A DNA stretch of 39,160 nt from Discostella pseudostelligera (Eukaryota > Bacillariophyta > Thalassiosirophyceae > Thalassiosirales > Thalassiosiraceae), in the NCBI GenBank assembly GCA_036940085.1, contig JALLBK010000713.1, forward strand, positions 1-39,160. Reading direction: 5' to 3'. Of the stretch, positions 1 through 8,369 are shown piece by piece (position 1 is the stretch's first letter; the number at the start of each line of letters is the position of its first letter). The notes below the pieces were generated by a model that made no database searches, had not been told where the DNA came from, and saw only the letters and a list, made by a program, of their open reading frames with translations. Made by a program: the position numbers and the translations under genes.

Positions 1-105
1 CAGGTTCCAAGCCCACGAATTGTAAAAGCCTTGCGTCTTCCAACCTCTCATCTCTACAATGCCCCCCCAAAGCGTTGATCCAGGTAGTCGAACAATTTTG
101 AATTC

Positions 106-1029
106 TCACCCCTTCTTTATCTTTGCTACTGTCACCACAACGCAGATGAAAGCGAAAGTCAATCGTATGCAACCCAACGAGATTGGAGACAAGAAAAATG
201 GACCGCTCTTGAATATTGATGTTGTAAATGCTTTGATTGTTGCACGTTCATCAATGGAGTGTAGGGAAGGAAGACAGCATAAACACAATGTCATGGCGAT
301 TGAGAATGTAAGCAGAGTATGAAATGGTGGATAAGCATTCATCAGTGTTGACGTCACATCCTCTGGCGGTTGTTGCCTCAATCCCAACCCGTACATTACA
401 ATATCTTCCGACTGCTTGAGGAATGCCGAGTCCATCACTGCCATCATTCCAGTGTAAGAATTGTAACTTGGGGGATGTTTCTTCGTGATTGCTTCCAAAT
501 AGAAGTTGTGAAAATGATCCACAGCCTTCTTGTTCAATACTTCATTCGATATGCGTTTCTGATTGGCAAAGTGATTAACCATGACAATGCACTTATTCTG
601 AAGTATTTCCTCCCGTACTCGCAAGGAACTATTTGGATTGGGATATATATGTCGCTTCGTCTCGTCGGCACGGTTTTGTTGAATCAAGCCATTGTTGCAT
701 CCAGGCAATGTCTCTACGAATATCTCCGCGTCTGTGATCAATTCCGTTGACAATAAGATATCTTCAATGAAATTCTTCTCCTTGTTCAACGGTAGCGCTG
801 TAAGCATATCACGGACCCATTGAGTCAAAGAAGTTACAACATCGTCACGTATTATTTCTGGTCGAATCTTTTGGTCAATTATTGCCCTTGCCAACTTTTC
901 CAAAATCACTTGTTCCTGTACGTCTTGTGCTCGTCTATCTCTTGCAGCTTTGTCGTTTGGAAGGCGAATCATCCGTGGGCTACAGAGCCCACATTTGCCG
1001 CAGTTACCACATCGCTCGGCGGACATCAT
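106..1029 (-). CDS. Hypothetical membrane protein with Cys-rich head
   Basis: I do not recognise this 307 aa protein. It starts with a double ATG at 1029 and has a short CxxCxxCxxC cluster at residues 7-16 that could bind metal. A soluble, charged middle follows. Two hydrophobic helices lie at about residues 237-258 and 283-304, so the C-terminus is probably membrane-embedded. The reading frame stops right after the second helix (AAGAAGGGGTGA). That stop overlaps a good splice donor (GTGAGA), so the gene may continue through an intron into the first 100 bases or beyond the window; the annotated C-terminus may therefore be false. Two E2F-like motifs lie just upstream (1107-1120, 1141-1150). 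The long open frame and the promoter signal support a real gene; function is unknown. Confidence 0.6.
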   Translation of the reverse strand: MMSAERCGNCGKCGLCSPRMIRLPNDKAARDRRAQDVQEQVILEKLARAIIDQKIRPEIIRDDVVTSLTQWVRDMLTALPLNKEKNFIEDILLSTELITDAEIFVETLPGCNNGLIQQNRADETKRHIYPNPNSSLRVREEILQNKCIVMVNHFANQKRISNEVLNKKAVDHFHNFYLEAITKKHPPSYNSYTGMMAVMDSAFLKQSEDIVMYGLGLRQQPPEDVTSTLMNAYPPFHTLLTFSIAMTLCLCCLPSLHSIDERATIKAFTTSIFKSGPFFLSPISLGCIRLTFAFICVVVTVAKIKKG

Positions 1030-1478
1030 GGTGGGCGGTACTATGCGGATTAGGTATCGTTAGATATCTCGGCGGTGGCGGCGGTGGCAGAGCAGGAGCA
1101 GTCTAGTTTTTGGCGGGAGAGAGGAGAGTCAAAATTCAAAATGGCGGGGAGAAGCCATGTACTTACACGTGGCAGCAAGCTACAAGCGCCAGTGCGTGTG
1201 CGAAGGGCAGTGACCGTCAGCTTGCACCTTCCATCGATGAAGCATAGAGGAACCGAGTCGAAAACATGTATCGTTGATTTGAGTTGTAGATAATATCATG
1301 CCACTGACAGAGGTGGAGGTAGACTTCTGTTGGTTCGAGTTACGATACTTTATGCAGTCAAGTTGTCAACACAAAAAATCTCGCCATCAAACACAAACGA
1401 AGGGTCACCATCTCTGCATCCATCGAGTAGATAATCACTCTCTTGTTCCTTCATCCTTTCGACCCACGTGTTCACCAT
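1030..1478. promoter_or_regulatory. Intergenic region with two E2F-like sites
   Basis: This 449 bp gap separates the 5' end of the Cys-rich membrane protein from the 3' end of the phosphoglycerate dehydrogenase gene; both are on the minus strand. TTTTTGGCGGGAGA at 1107-1120 and ATGGCGGGGA at 1141-1150 match the E2F/DP consensus core and lie 80-120 bp upstream of the membrane-protein start. A GGC/GCG-rich stretch sits at 1070-1090. Nothing coding is supported here. Confidence 0.5.
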
Positions 1479-3053
1479 CTACACAAAGTAATCACCATCC
1501 AAATTCTTTGCATACCCAGTGCCAGGCACACCATAAATCACACGACTGCTCAACACACCCTCCAACATGGTAATCTTCTCCTGCACCTCCTTAAAGTCCA
1601 CAATACTATCATGTCCCGAAATATCCACATCCAATACGTTGTAGGCCACATCTCCTCGACTTTGATTAATCTGTTGCAGAATATTCAAGTTTTGCAATGC
1701 AAATACCTCAGCAATGTGTGCAAGCATACCCGGTCGGTTCTTGGTAACGACGGTAAAACGGATGGAATGATCATGGGGTGCGGGCAAGGATGTGGATGGG
1801 AAATTCACCGAATTGCGAATGCGACCCGTCTCGAGGTAATCACGGATAGTTTCGGCAGCCATGGAGGCGGCGGCATCTTCGGCCTCTTCGGTCGAGGCAC
1901 CGAGATGAGGAAGGATGATGGAGTTGGGATGATTCCAGAGGAGGTCATCGGGGAAGTCGGAGACATATCTGCATTTGAAAGAAAAGTGAACCGATTGAAT
2001 GGATGGATGGAGCAGAATTGTTACATGAGTAATGCATTCAAAGGTGAACAGGTTAATTGTCGACCATCACGATTAGCTCGACGTAGCGAGATTACAAACT
2101 CACCTTCCATCATTACCATCCAAATGCACCTTCAACGCCTCACTGTCCACCAACTCCCCACGAGCAAAATTCAACAATACCGCTCCACTCTTAAAATTGC
2201 TCACCACCTCCTTTCCAATAATACCATGTGTGCCTCCCTCACCCTTAATATACGGAATATTAATCGAAATATAGTCCGCCTCACGCACAGCATTGGCAAT
2301 ACTATCCGAAAGTTGAATAGTCCTCGGCAACTTCAATGCATTCTCAATCGAAAGACTGGGATCATATCCAATCACCGACATACCCAAATGTTCCGCATCA
2401 CGTGCGGTAGCAGCACCAATGTGTCCCAGACCAATCACTGCCAATGTCTTCCCCTTGATTTCACGTCCTCCAAACAATGCCTTGTCTTTCTCAACACGTT
2501 CCTTGGCCAATCCCTGTTCACCGAGTGAGACCATATGATTGATCCCCCCCACAATGCGACGACTGCCCAGTAACATCCCGGCAATGACCAACTCTTTGAC
2601 TGCGTTGGCATTCGCACCGGGAGTATTGAATACTGGAATACCCAACTCGGTCATTCGCGCCACCGGCACGTTATTGGTACCAGCACCACATCGCGCAATC
2701 GCCCTAACGGTATGGGGCACCTCCTCCTCTTGCAATTTATGCGAACGTAATAATATCGCATGGGCATTGGCGGCACTTTCCCCGGCGCGGATTTCGTACT
2801 TGGTTTCGGGGAAACGCTTTAATCCATGAGGTGAGATTTTGTTAAAAGTTTTGATTTGGAATTTGCCTGGTTGGTAGGATTCGATGTCGCCGTAGGTTTT
2901 CCATGTGCCGCGGCCGTGTTCGACGGAGACGTCGGCGAGGAGGGTGGAGGTGGTGGAGATGGAGCGGTTTGCGGTGGCGGCGCGGAGGGAGAGAGATGCA
3001 GCCGATGCTGACTTTTGGGTGGTTTGACGGAGGGCGGCAATTGGAAATATCAT
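1479..3053 (-). CDS. PHGDH: D-3-phosphoglycerate dehydrogenase, mitochondrial-type
   Basis: Two exons, 2104-3053 and 1479-1968, with a 135 bp GTGAGT...CAG intron, give 479 aa. The enzyme oxidises 3-phosphoglycerate with NAD to 3-phosphohydroxypyruvate, the first step of phosphorylated serine synthesis. Visible parts: an Arg/Ser-rich presequence without acids (residues 1-37), the N-terminal substrate half, the Rossmann GLGHIG at 208-213, the catalytic Arg in FARGELVD (R298), the catalytic His in PHLGASTEEAE (H338), and an ACT domain from about 386 (VTKNRPGMLAHIAEVF). The segment between R298 and H338 is short and reads YVSDFPDDLLWNHPN. It lacks the GAxLDVFExEP stretch of the human and E. coli long forms and resembles short bacterial-type enzymes. 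The single ACT domain suggests allosteric control, possibly by serine. The presequence suggests mitochondrial import; this is inference. Confidence 0.93.
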
Positions 3054-3442
3054 GGTGTTCGGTTGCGTAGGCGATCGAGTTGAGACGATGAGACAGTTAC
3101 TGTGAGATATTATGTTGCCAATGATGATGATATTGTATTGATAAAGATCGGGTTCGATTTAACGGCACATGAATTGCAAATGCAATCGATGATGCACCGG
3201 AGTAAGATTTTTGATGGCGATGGAGCGAGGCGAAGGTGACGATGACGAGGCGATGGCTGGATCTTTTGGTGCACAAGATTATTTTGTGCGGCTGTGGTGC
3301 AGAGTGCGATGACGTGTCTTGGGATGTGCTAATTTAGTTTGATTAGGCTGTGACGCGCGGGCGGATCGCGCGGAGACTTGCGTCTGTCTGTCGACGCAGC
3401 ATCCACGCACTTCTCCATTGTCCTCGTCCATCATCATCGACC
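3054..3442. promoter_or_regulatory. Divergent promoter region, PHGDH / HNH gene
   Basis: This 389 bp spacer separates two genes transcribed away from each other, so it must hold both promoters. I see no E2F-like motif here, unlike most other spacers in the window. A GTG at 3350 opens the downstream frame 31 codons earlier, but the first ATG in a reasonable context is at 3443 (ACCATGACGATGG), which I take as the start. Confidence 0.4.
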
Positions 3443-4762
3443 ATGACGATGGCGTCCGCGTGGATCGCCTCGACCGGCAACAGCAGCAACAAGAGCAATT
3501 ATTGGACTACTACACAATCACTATTGGCCATTGGCGCTTTCATTGCTACTACTGCATCGATATTTATTGTCAGCACTCGCCACCGATCGCGACCTTCAAA
3601 GACAGACGATGACATCTACGATGGTGACACATCCTCAGCACATCATCTACTACCATCTCACATCCAACGTGAAATATACAAACTACGACAACGCAAATCC
3701 AAAATACCATTAATATCCATGAAGAAACCAATGTACGATAATGTATACATGCTTGATCAGGAACGTGAATTGTTGTGCACCATATCAATGAAGAAGGCGA
3801 GGTGGTATATTAATAAGGGTATTGCCGAATGGTCCACTTTCCAGAATGTCACCACCACCGCCAATATTGGCAACGATGCAAAATGCATTCGATTATTATT
3901 TGCACACAGCGGTAGAAATCGACAACGACCATCCAACAATACTTCCATCGAACAACAAACAACCACATCGGAAAGACTCTACCTATGCAGCACCAAACGC
4001 AACATTTGCGTCTCCTGTGGTAAATCCGATCATCATATTCGGCATTATATTGTACCATATGCCTATCGAACATTGTTAGCCGAGAAGTACAAATCACATA
4101 CGTCCCATGATATTGTCATCCTTTGTCCTGAATGTCATTTGGATTGTGAACGTTTGACTAAGCGACGGATGAAACATATGGAATATGAATTACGAATGAA
4201 TGACATGAGAAGGAAAAGCGAGGTTAATGAGGATAGTGGGTTAGCATTCTGCAATTCAATCGATCCAGTTATCGACGATCCAAAATTAGGTCAAGTACGA
4301 AGCTGTGCGTTGGCATTACTGAAGTGGAAGGCAACAATGCCACAAGAGCAGGTGGAACGATATGAGATGATCGTCCGAACGTATTTGGCAAGCAATGTCT
4401 GTACCGACGATGAAGAAAAGAAATTGACAATTCTGAATCGAATGGACGATATGGAACTGACTAAACTGCAACTACAAATGGCCATCAATGTCAAGTATCG
4501 AACAAAGAATCCTAATTATATCCCAGGAGCAGAGATTGTGATCCAGTCATTGAGTGGAGAGGATAAACGCATAGAATCATTTATTCGAGAGTGGAGAACA
4601 TTCTTTATCGAGAAGGTGCATCCGCAACATATGCCGGTGGGTTGGAAGATCGATAATCCTGTGGTTTGTGGAACGAGAGATGAAGAACATGATGAGAATG
4701 ATGACGATGATGGACGAGTTGGTGGTGATAATGATGGTCGGGGTGCGGTCAAGACTTGGTAG
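3443..4762 (+). CDS. EXD2 C-terminal HNH-like domain protein, membrane-anchored
   Basis: A 439 aa single-exon protein. Residues about 28-46 form one hydrophobic segment followed by basic residues, a signal-anchor. From residue 95 (KPMYDN) to the end it follows the C-terminal half of animal EXD2: the CTxxxKKARWYxxKGIAE block, a CxxC pair (C189, C192) followed by IRHYIVPYAYR, SHDIVILCPECH (C228, C231, H232), a QVRSCALALL helix, NYIPGAEIV, and a terminal W-x4-F..PQHMPVGW block. In human EXD2 this region follows a 3'-5' exonuclease domain and the protein sits in the mitochondrial outer membrane. Here the exonuclease domain is absent and the membrane anchor is joined directly to the HNH-like part. 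An exonuclease-fold gene with EXD2-like sequence lies 1.7 kb away on the other strand (6453-7382). The tail is Asp/Gly-rich. Function is inferred: nucleic-acid binding or nicking at a membrane surface. Confidence 0.85.
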   Translation: MTMASAWIASTGNSSNKSNYWTTTQSLLAIGAFIATTASIFIVSTRHRSRPSKTDDDIYDGDTSSAHHLLPSHIQREIYKLRQRKSKIPLISMKKPMYDNVYMLDQERELLCTISMKKARWYINKGIAEWSTFQNVTTTANIGNDAKCIRLLFAHSGRNRQRPSNNTSIEQQTTTSERLYLCSTKRNICVSCGKSDHHIRHYIVPYAYRTLLAEKYKSHTSHDIVILCPECHLDCERLTKRRMKHMEYELRMNDMRRKSEVNEDSGLAFCNSIDPVIDDPKLGQVRSCALALLKWKATMPQEQVERYEMIVRTYLASNVCTDDEEKKLTILNRMDDMELTKLQLQMAINVKYRTKNPNYIPGAEIVIQSLSGEDKRIESFIREWRTFFIEKVHPQHMPVGWKIDNPVVCGTRDEEHDENDDDDGRVGGDNDGRGAVKTW

Positions 4763-5298
4763 TTCATGACAATCAAAGAATCTAGCACTCAAGGTTCTTT
4801 GCTGGTGTAGTTCGTAGTAGAAGGAAGCAATAGAAGGTAGTGTTACTGTCCGTCCATGGTCCATGGTCATGAATCATTCGGTGCATGCGGATGTCGGAGG
4901 GAGGATTTTGGCGCGAAACTTTGGATAAATCATAGTATTGGTTCCTCCGTGCGTAGAATTTGCTTGAAGTGCAAAGATTCGAGATCCGAAGATCCGAAGC
5001 TCCGGGAATTCTCTGTGCACCTCTGTTGGACATGTCTTTGGCGATCGCTTCCTCTTTTGTCCTATTGAGCCTTCGACATGACCACGTCACAGCAGCTGTT
5101 CCTTTTCCCGGGAAATCGGAGAATGACGTCGGCAACATCTCGCTTCTCGCTTCCAAATCCATCGTCATCGTCGGCCGATGTTGGTGTTGGTTGCATTGGC
5201 GATCTTTCCACCTCGTTCCACCAACTCCGCTTCCCAAACTCCTTCGCTCGGCAATCCTACGCCATACTACACATACTTCATTACTCCAATATTCAACC
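4763..5298. promoter_or_regulatory. Intergenic region with consensus E2F site
   Basis: This 536 bp spacer separates the HNH gene from the plastid-targeted gene. It contains TTTTGGCGCGAAA at 4906-4918, a textbook E2F site. The reading frame of the downstream gene is open back to 4960, but the translation before 5299 shows no targeting signal, whereas the ATG at 5299 begins a perfect signal peptide. I therefore read 4960-5298 as 5' UTR or promoter. A CCATGGTCCATGGTCATG repeat of ATG triplets sits at 4855-4872. Confidence 0.5.
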
Positions 5299-5985
5299 AT
5301 GGTGAAGTACGGAAAGCTACTCCTCTCGGCCGTCGTCGTCGGCTCTGTCTCGGCGTTCGCCCCGACGCCCATCTCTGTCCGTCGTGCTGCCTCTTCATTG
5401 CACATGTCCGAACCTCCCGCCCCACCGGCAAAGGCACCCCCCGCCGCAAAGACTTCGGCCATTGTCCCAGTGAACGAAGAAACTGTTGAATTCACCGCCG
5501 GTATTCTCGGTGGAGTCGTCGGCTTTGCCATCGGTGGACCGGTTCTAGGCGCCATCGGTGCCGCGGCTGCCAACTACGCCACGAAGACCGATGCCGAAGT
5601 GGGCGAGATCCTCTCGGCCGTATCGAAAACTTCCATCGAAATCTTCAACTACTTCTCGAAGCTCGATTCCAAGTACGAAATCCTCGATAAGGCCAAGGGT
5701 CAACTGGAAACTGCTCTTGACAAAGTCAAGAGCAGCGAGAGCGCGAATCCAGAAACTATTGAAAAGATTGAGAAGGCGTTGTCAAGTACCAACTCTAAGA
5801 TCAAGGAGATTAATGATGAATATGACTTGGTCGGTGTGGGCTTGACTGCCTTGGGTGTTGTGGGAGATTTGGTCGAGAAGGCCATCATCAAGGCTGGTGA
5901 ATTGAATGAGGAGTATCAACTTTCGTCCAAGGCTACTGCGGCACTATCAGAGGCGGTGGAGAAGGCAAAGGCAGCTAATCGTTAG
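5299..5985 (+). CDS. Small plastid-targeted protein with glycine-zipper helix
   Basis: A 228 aa protein. The ATG at 5299 was chosen because it starts a signal peptide (MVKYGKLLLSAVVVGSV) that ends in SAFAP. This is the conserved cleavage motif, with Phe at +1, that sends diatom proteins through the plastid ER and into the plastid. A transit-peptide-like Ser/Arg segment and a Pro/Ala-rich linker follow. At about residues 68-90 lies a Gly/Ala helix with GxxxG spacing (GILGGVVGFAIGGPVLGAIG), likely inserted in or lying on a membrane. The rest is a charged, helical, coiled-coil-like region with Lys/Glu repeats and a second GVGLTALGVVGD hydrophobic stretch. I recognise no enzyme domain. It may be a thylakoid- or envelope-associated structural protein; that is inference. 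Codon use is strongly C-ended at the 5' part, consistent with high expression. Confidence 0.8.
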   Translation: MVKYGKLLLSAVVVGSVSAFAPTPISVRRAASSLHMSEPPAPPAKAPPAAKTSAIVPVNEETVEFTAGILGGVVGFAIGGPVLGAIGAAAANYATKTDAEVGEILSAVSKTSIEIFNYFSKLDSKYEILDKAKGQLETALDKVKSSESANPETIEKIEKALSSTNSKIKEINDEYDLVGVGLTALGVVGDLVEKAIIKAGELNEEYQLSSKATAALSEAVEKAKAANR

Positions 5986-6452
5986 AAAGTGGAACAAAAA
6001 CACCATCGTTTTGTTTTATGCATCACTCTCCAATATTTGCCATGTGTTCTACTCTACCTACCTCGCTTGCAGAATCAGCTTCTGAATAACATATATTCCA
6101 GTTTGTGGCGAGCTACCTAGTAAACTGGATTTGATGGCGTCGACGTGGGTTGCATCATATCTTTTCATCATGCGAAATCACTCAAGAAAGGCATGCTTTC
6201 CCATCATCGTTAATACACAGGAATTTCATCAGTCGGGTCCGCAAATGTGTTGTTCCAGTGGAACACACTTTTGTTGATTTGGTCAAGTTCGCTATTAATT
6301 GTCATTGACGGGTGCATGTCTCATCAAGATATGTTTTACTTTAGTGTCGCTCATAACTACTTACTTGAGAGAGCTATTACCCCTGTACGCTGTATCTTCA
6401 ACAACCAAACAAGCTTCCAAAGCCTGCGAGGTTCCTCACATTCACCATGACA
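5986..6452. other. Convergent intergenic spacer
   Basis: This 467 bp AT-rich gap lies between the 3' ends of the plastid-protein gene (plus) and the exonuclease-like gene (minus). Short open frames here (for example 6247-6450) have no recognisable features and no promoter signal. I see only presumed 3' UTRs and polyadenylation regions of both neighbours. Confidence 0.5.
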
Positions 6453-7382
6453 TTAACCCTGAATTGTAAGACAATACCCATCAAATCTCAGCACAATTGC
6501 AGCGAGCAAAACCAACGATATCGAAGCACCAGTGGCCGCATACGCTTTCATAGCCGGTGTCAAGGTATTCACTTCCCAATTCTTATTCTGCTGTGCCCGT
6601 GTCAGTTCGCGACGCAATATCGTCGCTGTCATGTGTCGTAGTCCACACTTTTTCATCTCCGGCCATCGTTGTTTTGCCAATGGGATTAGATTGACGAAGG
6701 ATTCACCATTGCCACAGCAATCGTTGCCATAGACACGTTTCAGTTCCCGGACTTCGTTGCGAACTCCAGCTCCGACCTTGATTATGCTCTGATCTGAAAG
6801 CAGGCACTGAAGAGATTTGGTCATCGGGCTATCCTGTTGGTTCATGCCCTTATATTTCATCCGAAATAGGTACGACGTATCAAATGTGGAGATGATCATC
6901 AATGCGGGGTGTTGTTTGCGAGTCCATTGGTCACTTTTGCGTTGTATGTCAAATCCAACGAATTGAAGTGACTTGAAGAGATGATGAGTATGATTTGTTT
7001 CATCCCGTTTACGCTGTTGGTGTTGAGCACTTAATAGCTCAGCTCGAATTGCACCAACTGCCTTGTCTGAAGCTGCCGCAGATGTAATAACAACGATGGG
7101 ATTTTTCCTACGTTTGTAGATTGGAAGAGTATTGATCTCATGCATCGTTGCGTCGACAATTTCATCATCTTGAAGATCTTTGATGTATTCCATAAGGGCG
7201 GCTTCGATCTGATTCCGAGATGACGTAGTTCTTGGTTGGTTTGACTGGCGTATTCGACGAACGGATCTCTCGACTTTGACAGGTGCAGAAGACTTGATAG
7301 GAGTAGGAAGAACTGGTGCATGTTGTTCGGGAGTAGGTTCCTCGACCTCGAGTTTGACTTGGGTTGGTTGCATCGTCGTCAT
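6453..7382 (-). CDS. EXD2-like DEDDy exonuclease-fold protein, probably inactive
   Basis: A 309 aa protein from the first ATG at 7382; a GTG-initiated extension to 7433 is less likely. Residues 1-90 are Pro/Lys-rich and look disordered. From about residue 138 the sequence follows the 3'-5' exonuclease domain of EXD2: QFVGFDIQ (Exo I), PALMIISTFDTSYLFRMKY, IIKVGAGVRNEVRELKRVYG (Exo II), FVNLIPLA, GLRHMTATIL, NWEVNTLTPAMKAYAATGASIS (Exo III). The family needs Asp-x-Glu in Exo I, an Asp in Exo II and Tyr-x3-Asp in Exo III. Here they read D145-x-Q147, E210 and Y281-x3-G285. Only the first Asp and the Tyr remain, so metal-dependent catalysis is unlikely. It may be a pseudo-enzyme that binds nucleic acid or partners with the nearby HNH-like protein (3443-4762). 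Three phased E2F-like sites lie 210-280 bp upstream. A misread base could explain one lost residue but not three. Confidence 0.75.
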   Translation of the reverse strand: MTTMQPTQVKLEVEEPTPEQHAPVLPTPIKSSAPVKVERSVRRIRQSNQPRTTSSRNQIEAALMEYIKDLQDDEIVDATMHEINTLPIYKRRKNPIVVITSAAASDKAVGAIRAELLSAQHQQRKRDETNHTHHLFKSLQFVGFDIQRKSDQWTRKQHPALMIISTFDTSYLFRMKYKGMNQQDSPMTKSLQCLLSDQSIIKVGAGVRNEVRELKRVYGNDCCGNGESFVNLIPLAKQRWPEMKKCGLRHMTATILRRELTRAQQNKNWEVNTLTPAMKAYAATGASISLVLLAAIVLRFDGYCLTIQG

Positions 7383-7591
7383 CGTAGGATGAACTCGTCT
7401 CACACAGTCGTATTTCCCAGCTGATACTACCACAGAGTGAGCAAATCAAGGGAAATGTGAGGGCTTGCTCTCACTCCACTGCCGCTGCCATTGTTGAGAC
7501 CATCCGAACAGGTGAACTACTACCAGCGCACAAGCGGCTTCGATCGGCTTTCATTTCACACTTTCGGCAAAGGCAGAGGAAAGAAGAGAGG

Positions 7592-7661
7592 TTTTGGCGG
7601 GAAAGGCAAGAGGCCAGAAAGTTTTGGCGGGAAAGCCCAGTGGCGCGGTTTTGGCGGGAAA
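7592..7661. promoter_or_regulatory. Triple E2F-like site cluster
   Basis: Three exact copies of TTTTGGCGGGAAA lie in the same orientation at 7592-7604, 7622-7634 and 7649-7661 (start-to-start spacing 30 and 27 bp). They sit 210-280 bp upstream of the exonuclease-like gene at 7382. The motif is the full E2F/DP consensus. The near-helical phasing suggests cooperative binding; that is inference. Confidence 0.65.
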
Positions 7662-7697
7662 GCCCGCCATCGTATCTGCCGTCCATCTGTTACAGCT

Positions 7698-8082
7698 AAT
7701 GTGGAAAATCCGTAAATTCGAATTTACAGGGTCATAGATTCGAGATTACATGCCCATAATCTCGAATCCACTGGCCTTTTTTTCGCTACGAACCCCCTTT
7801 TTAGCTAAAATTACGGTTTTGATTCAACTCTATGTTTCATGATTTCGAATCTATTGTTCAGTAGATAGATTCGAGATTATGGATTCGTAGTTTCGAAATT
7901 ACGGGTCTGTAGATTGGAATCTAGTATTGTACTCCTATTGTAGATTCGAATCAATTGGTTTGTAGATATGAGGTTATTTTTGTACATTCGAATCTATGGA
8001 GCAGGCCCGTGGATTCGAGATTATGGGCGTGTAATCTCGAATCTACGGGCCAGTAAATTCGATTTTACCGATTCTCCACATT
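7698..8082. repeat. Fold-back (MITE-like) element with 79 bp inverted arms
   Basis: The outer 79 bp arms, 7698-7776 and 8004-8082, are inverted copies that agree at about 70 of 79 positions by eye. Each arm carries its own perfect hairpin: GATTCGAGATTA and its complement around an 8-base loop, at 7737-7768 and 8012-8043. The two loops (CATGCCCA and TGGGCGTG) are themselves near-complements. The inside (7777-8003) is AT-rich with further degenerate TAGATTCGAGATTA units. No open reading frame and no clear target-site duplication are visible. It could be a non-autonomous transposable element or an expanded satellite. Confidence 0.75.
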
Positions 8083-8265
8083 GAAATGGTGGATGTATCG
8101 TAGTCTCGAAGCAACCACACCCCATTTGTTTCGAGGCTAATTTACATTCGAATTTACAGGCCGGTAGATTCGACTTTATGGGACAGTATTGTCGAAGCTA
8201 CGAATTATCGACGTTACCGGCAAACTAGCCTCGAAGCACCGGTAATCTCGAGGTTAGCTGTGACA
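8083..8265. repeat. Degenerate ATTCGAATTTACAGG/CTCGA repeat field
   Basis: Adjacent to the fold-back element, the same words recur in both orientations: TTCGAGGCTAA, CATTCGAATTTACAGGCC, GTAGATTCGACTTTATGGG, TAGCCTCGAAGC, and TCGAGGTTAGC. TAGCCTCGA near 8227 and TCGAGGTTA near 8250 form another inverted pair. The field ends about 105 bp before the methyltransferase start at 8370, so its promoter must be short or built from these repeats. Confidence 0.6.
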
Positions 8266-8369
8266 CATCCACCCACCATCCAGCCACCAGCCACCTGCTT
8301 GATTGAGACGTCGGTAGGACTACTAAGTACCATGATGAGGTTGCAAAGAGGTAGTCCGAATCTTCTGCG

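Noticed and set aside
1443..2528. 361-codon plus-strand open frame across the PHGDH gene
   Set aside because: It is antisense to two well-supported PHGDH exons and its intron; no domain or targeting signal.
3140..3170. GGTTCGATTT resembling a tRNA T-arm
   Set aside because: No matching acceptor stem, anticodon arm or D-arm could be found around it.
6247..6450. 67-codon plus-strand frame in the convergent spacer
   Set aside because: No start context, domain or promoter; sits where two 3' UTRs meet.
7471..7715. Small frames with repeated GFGGK or LSRQN translations
   Set aside because: The repetition is simply the translated E2F-like triplet at 7592-7661.
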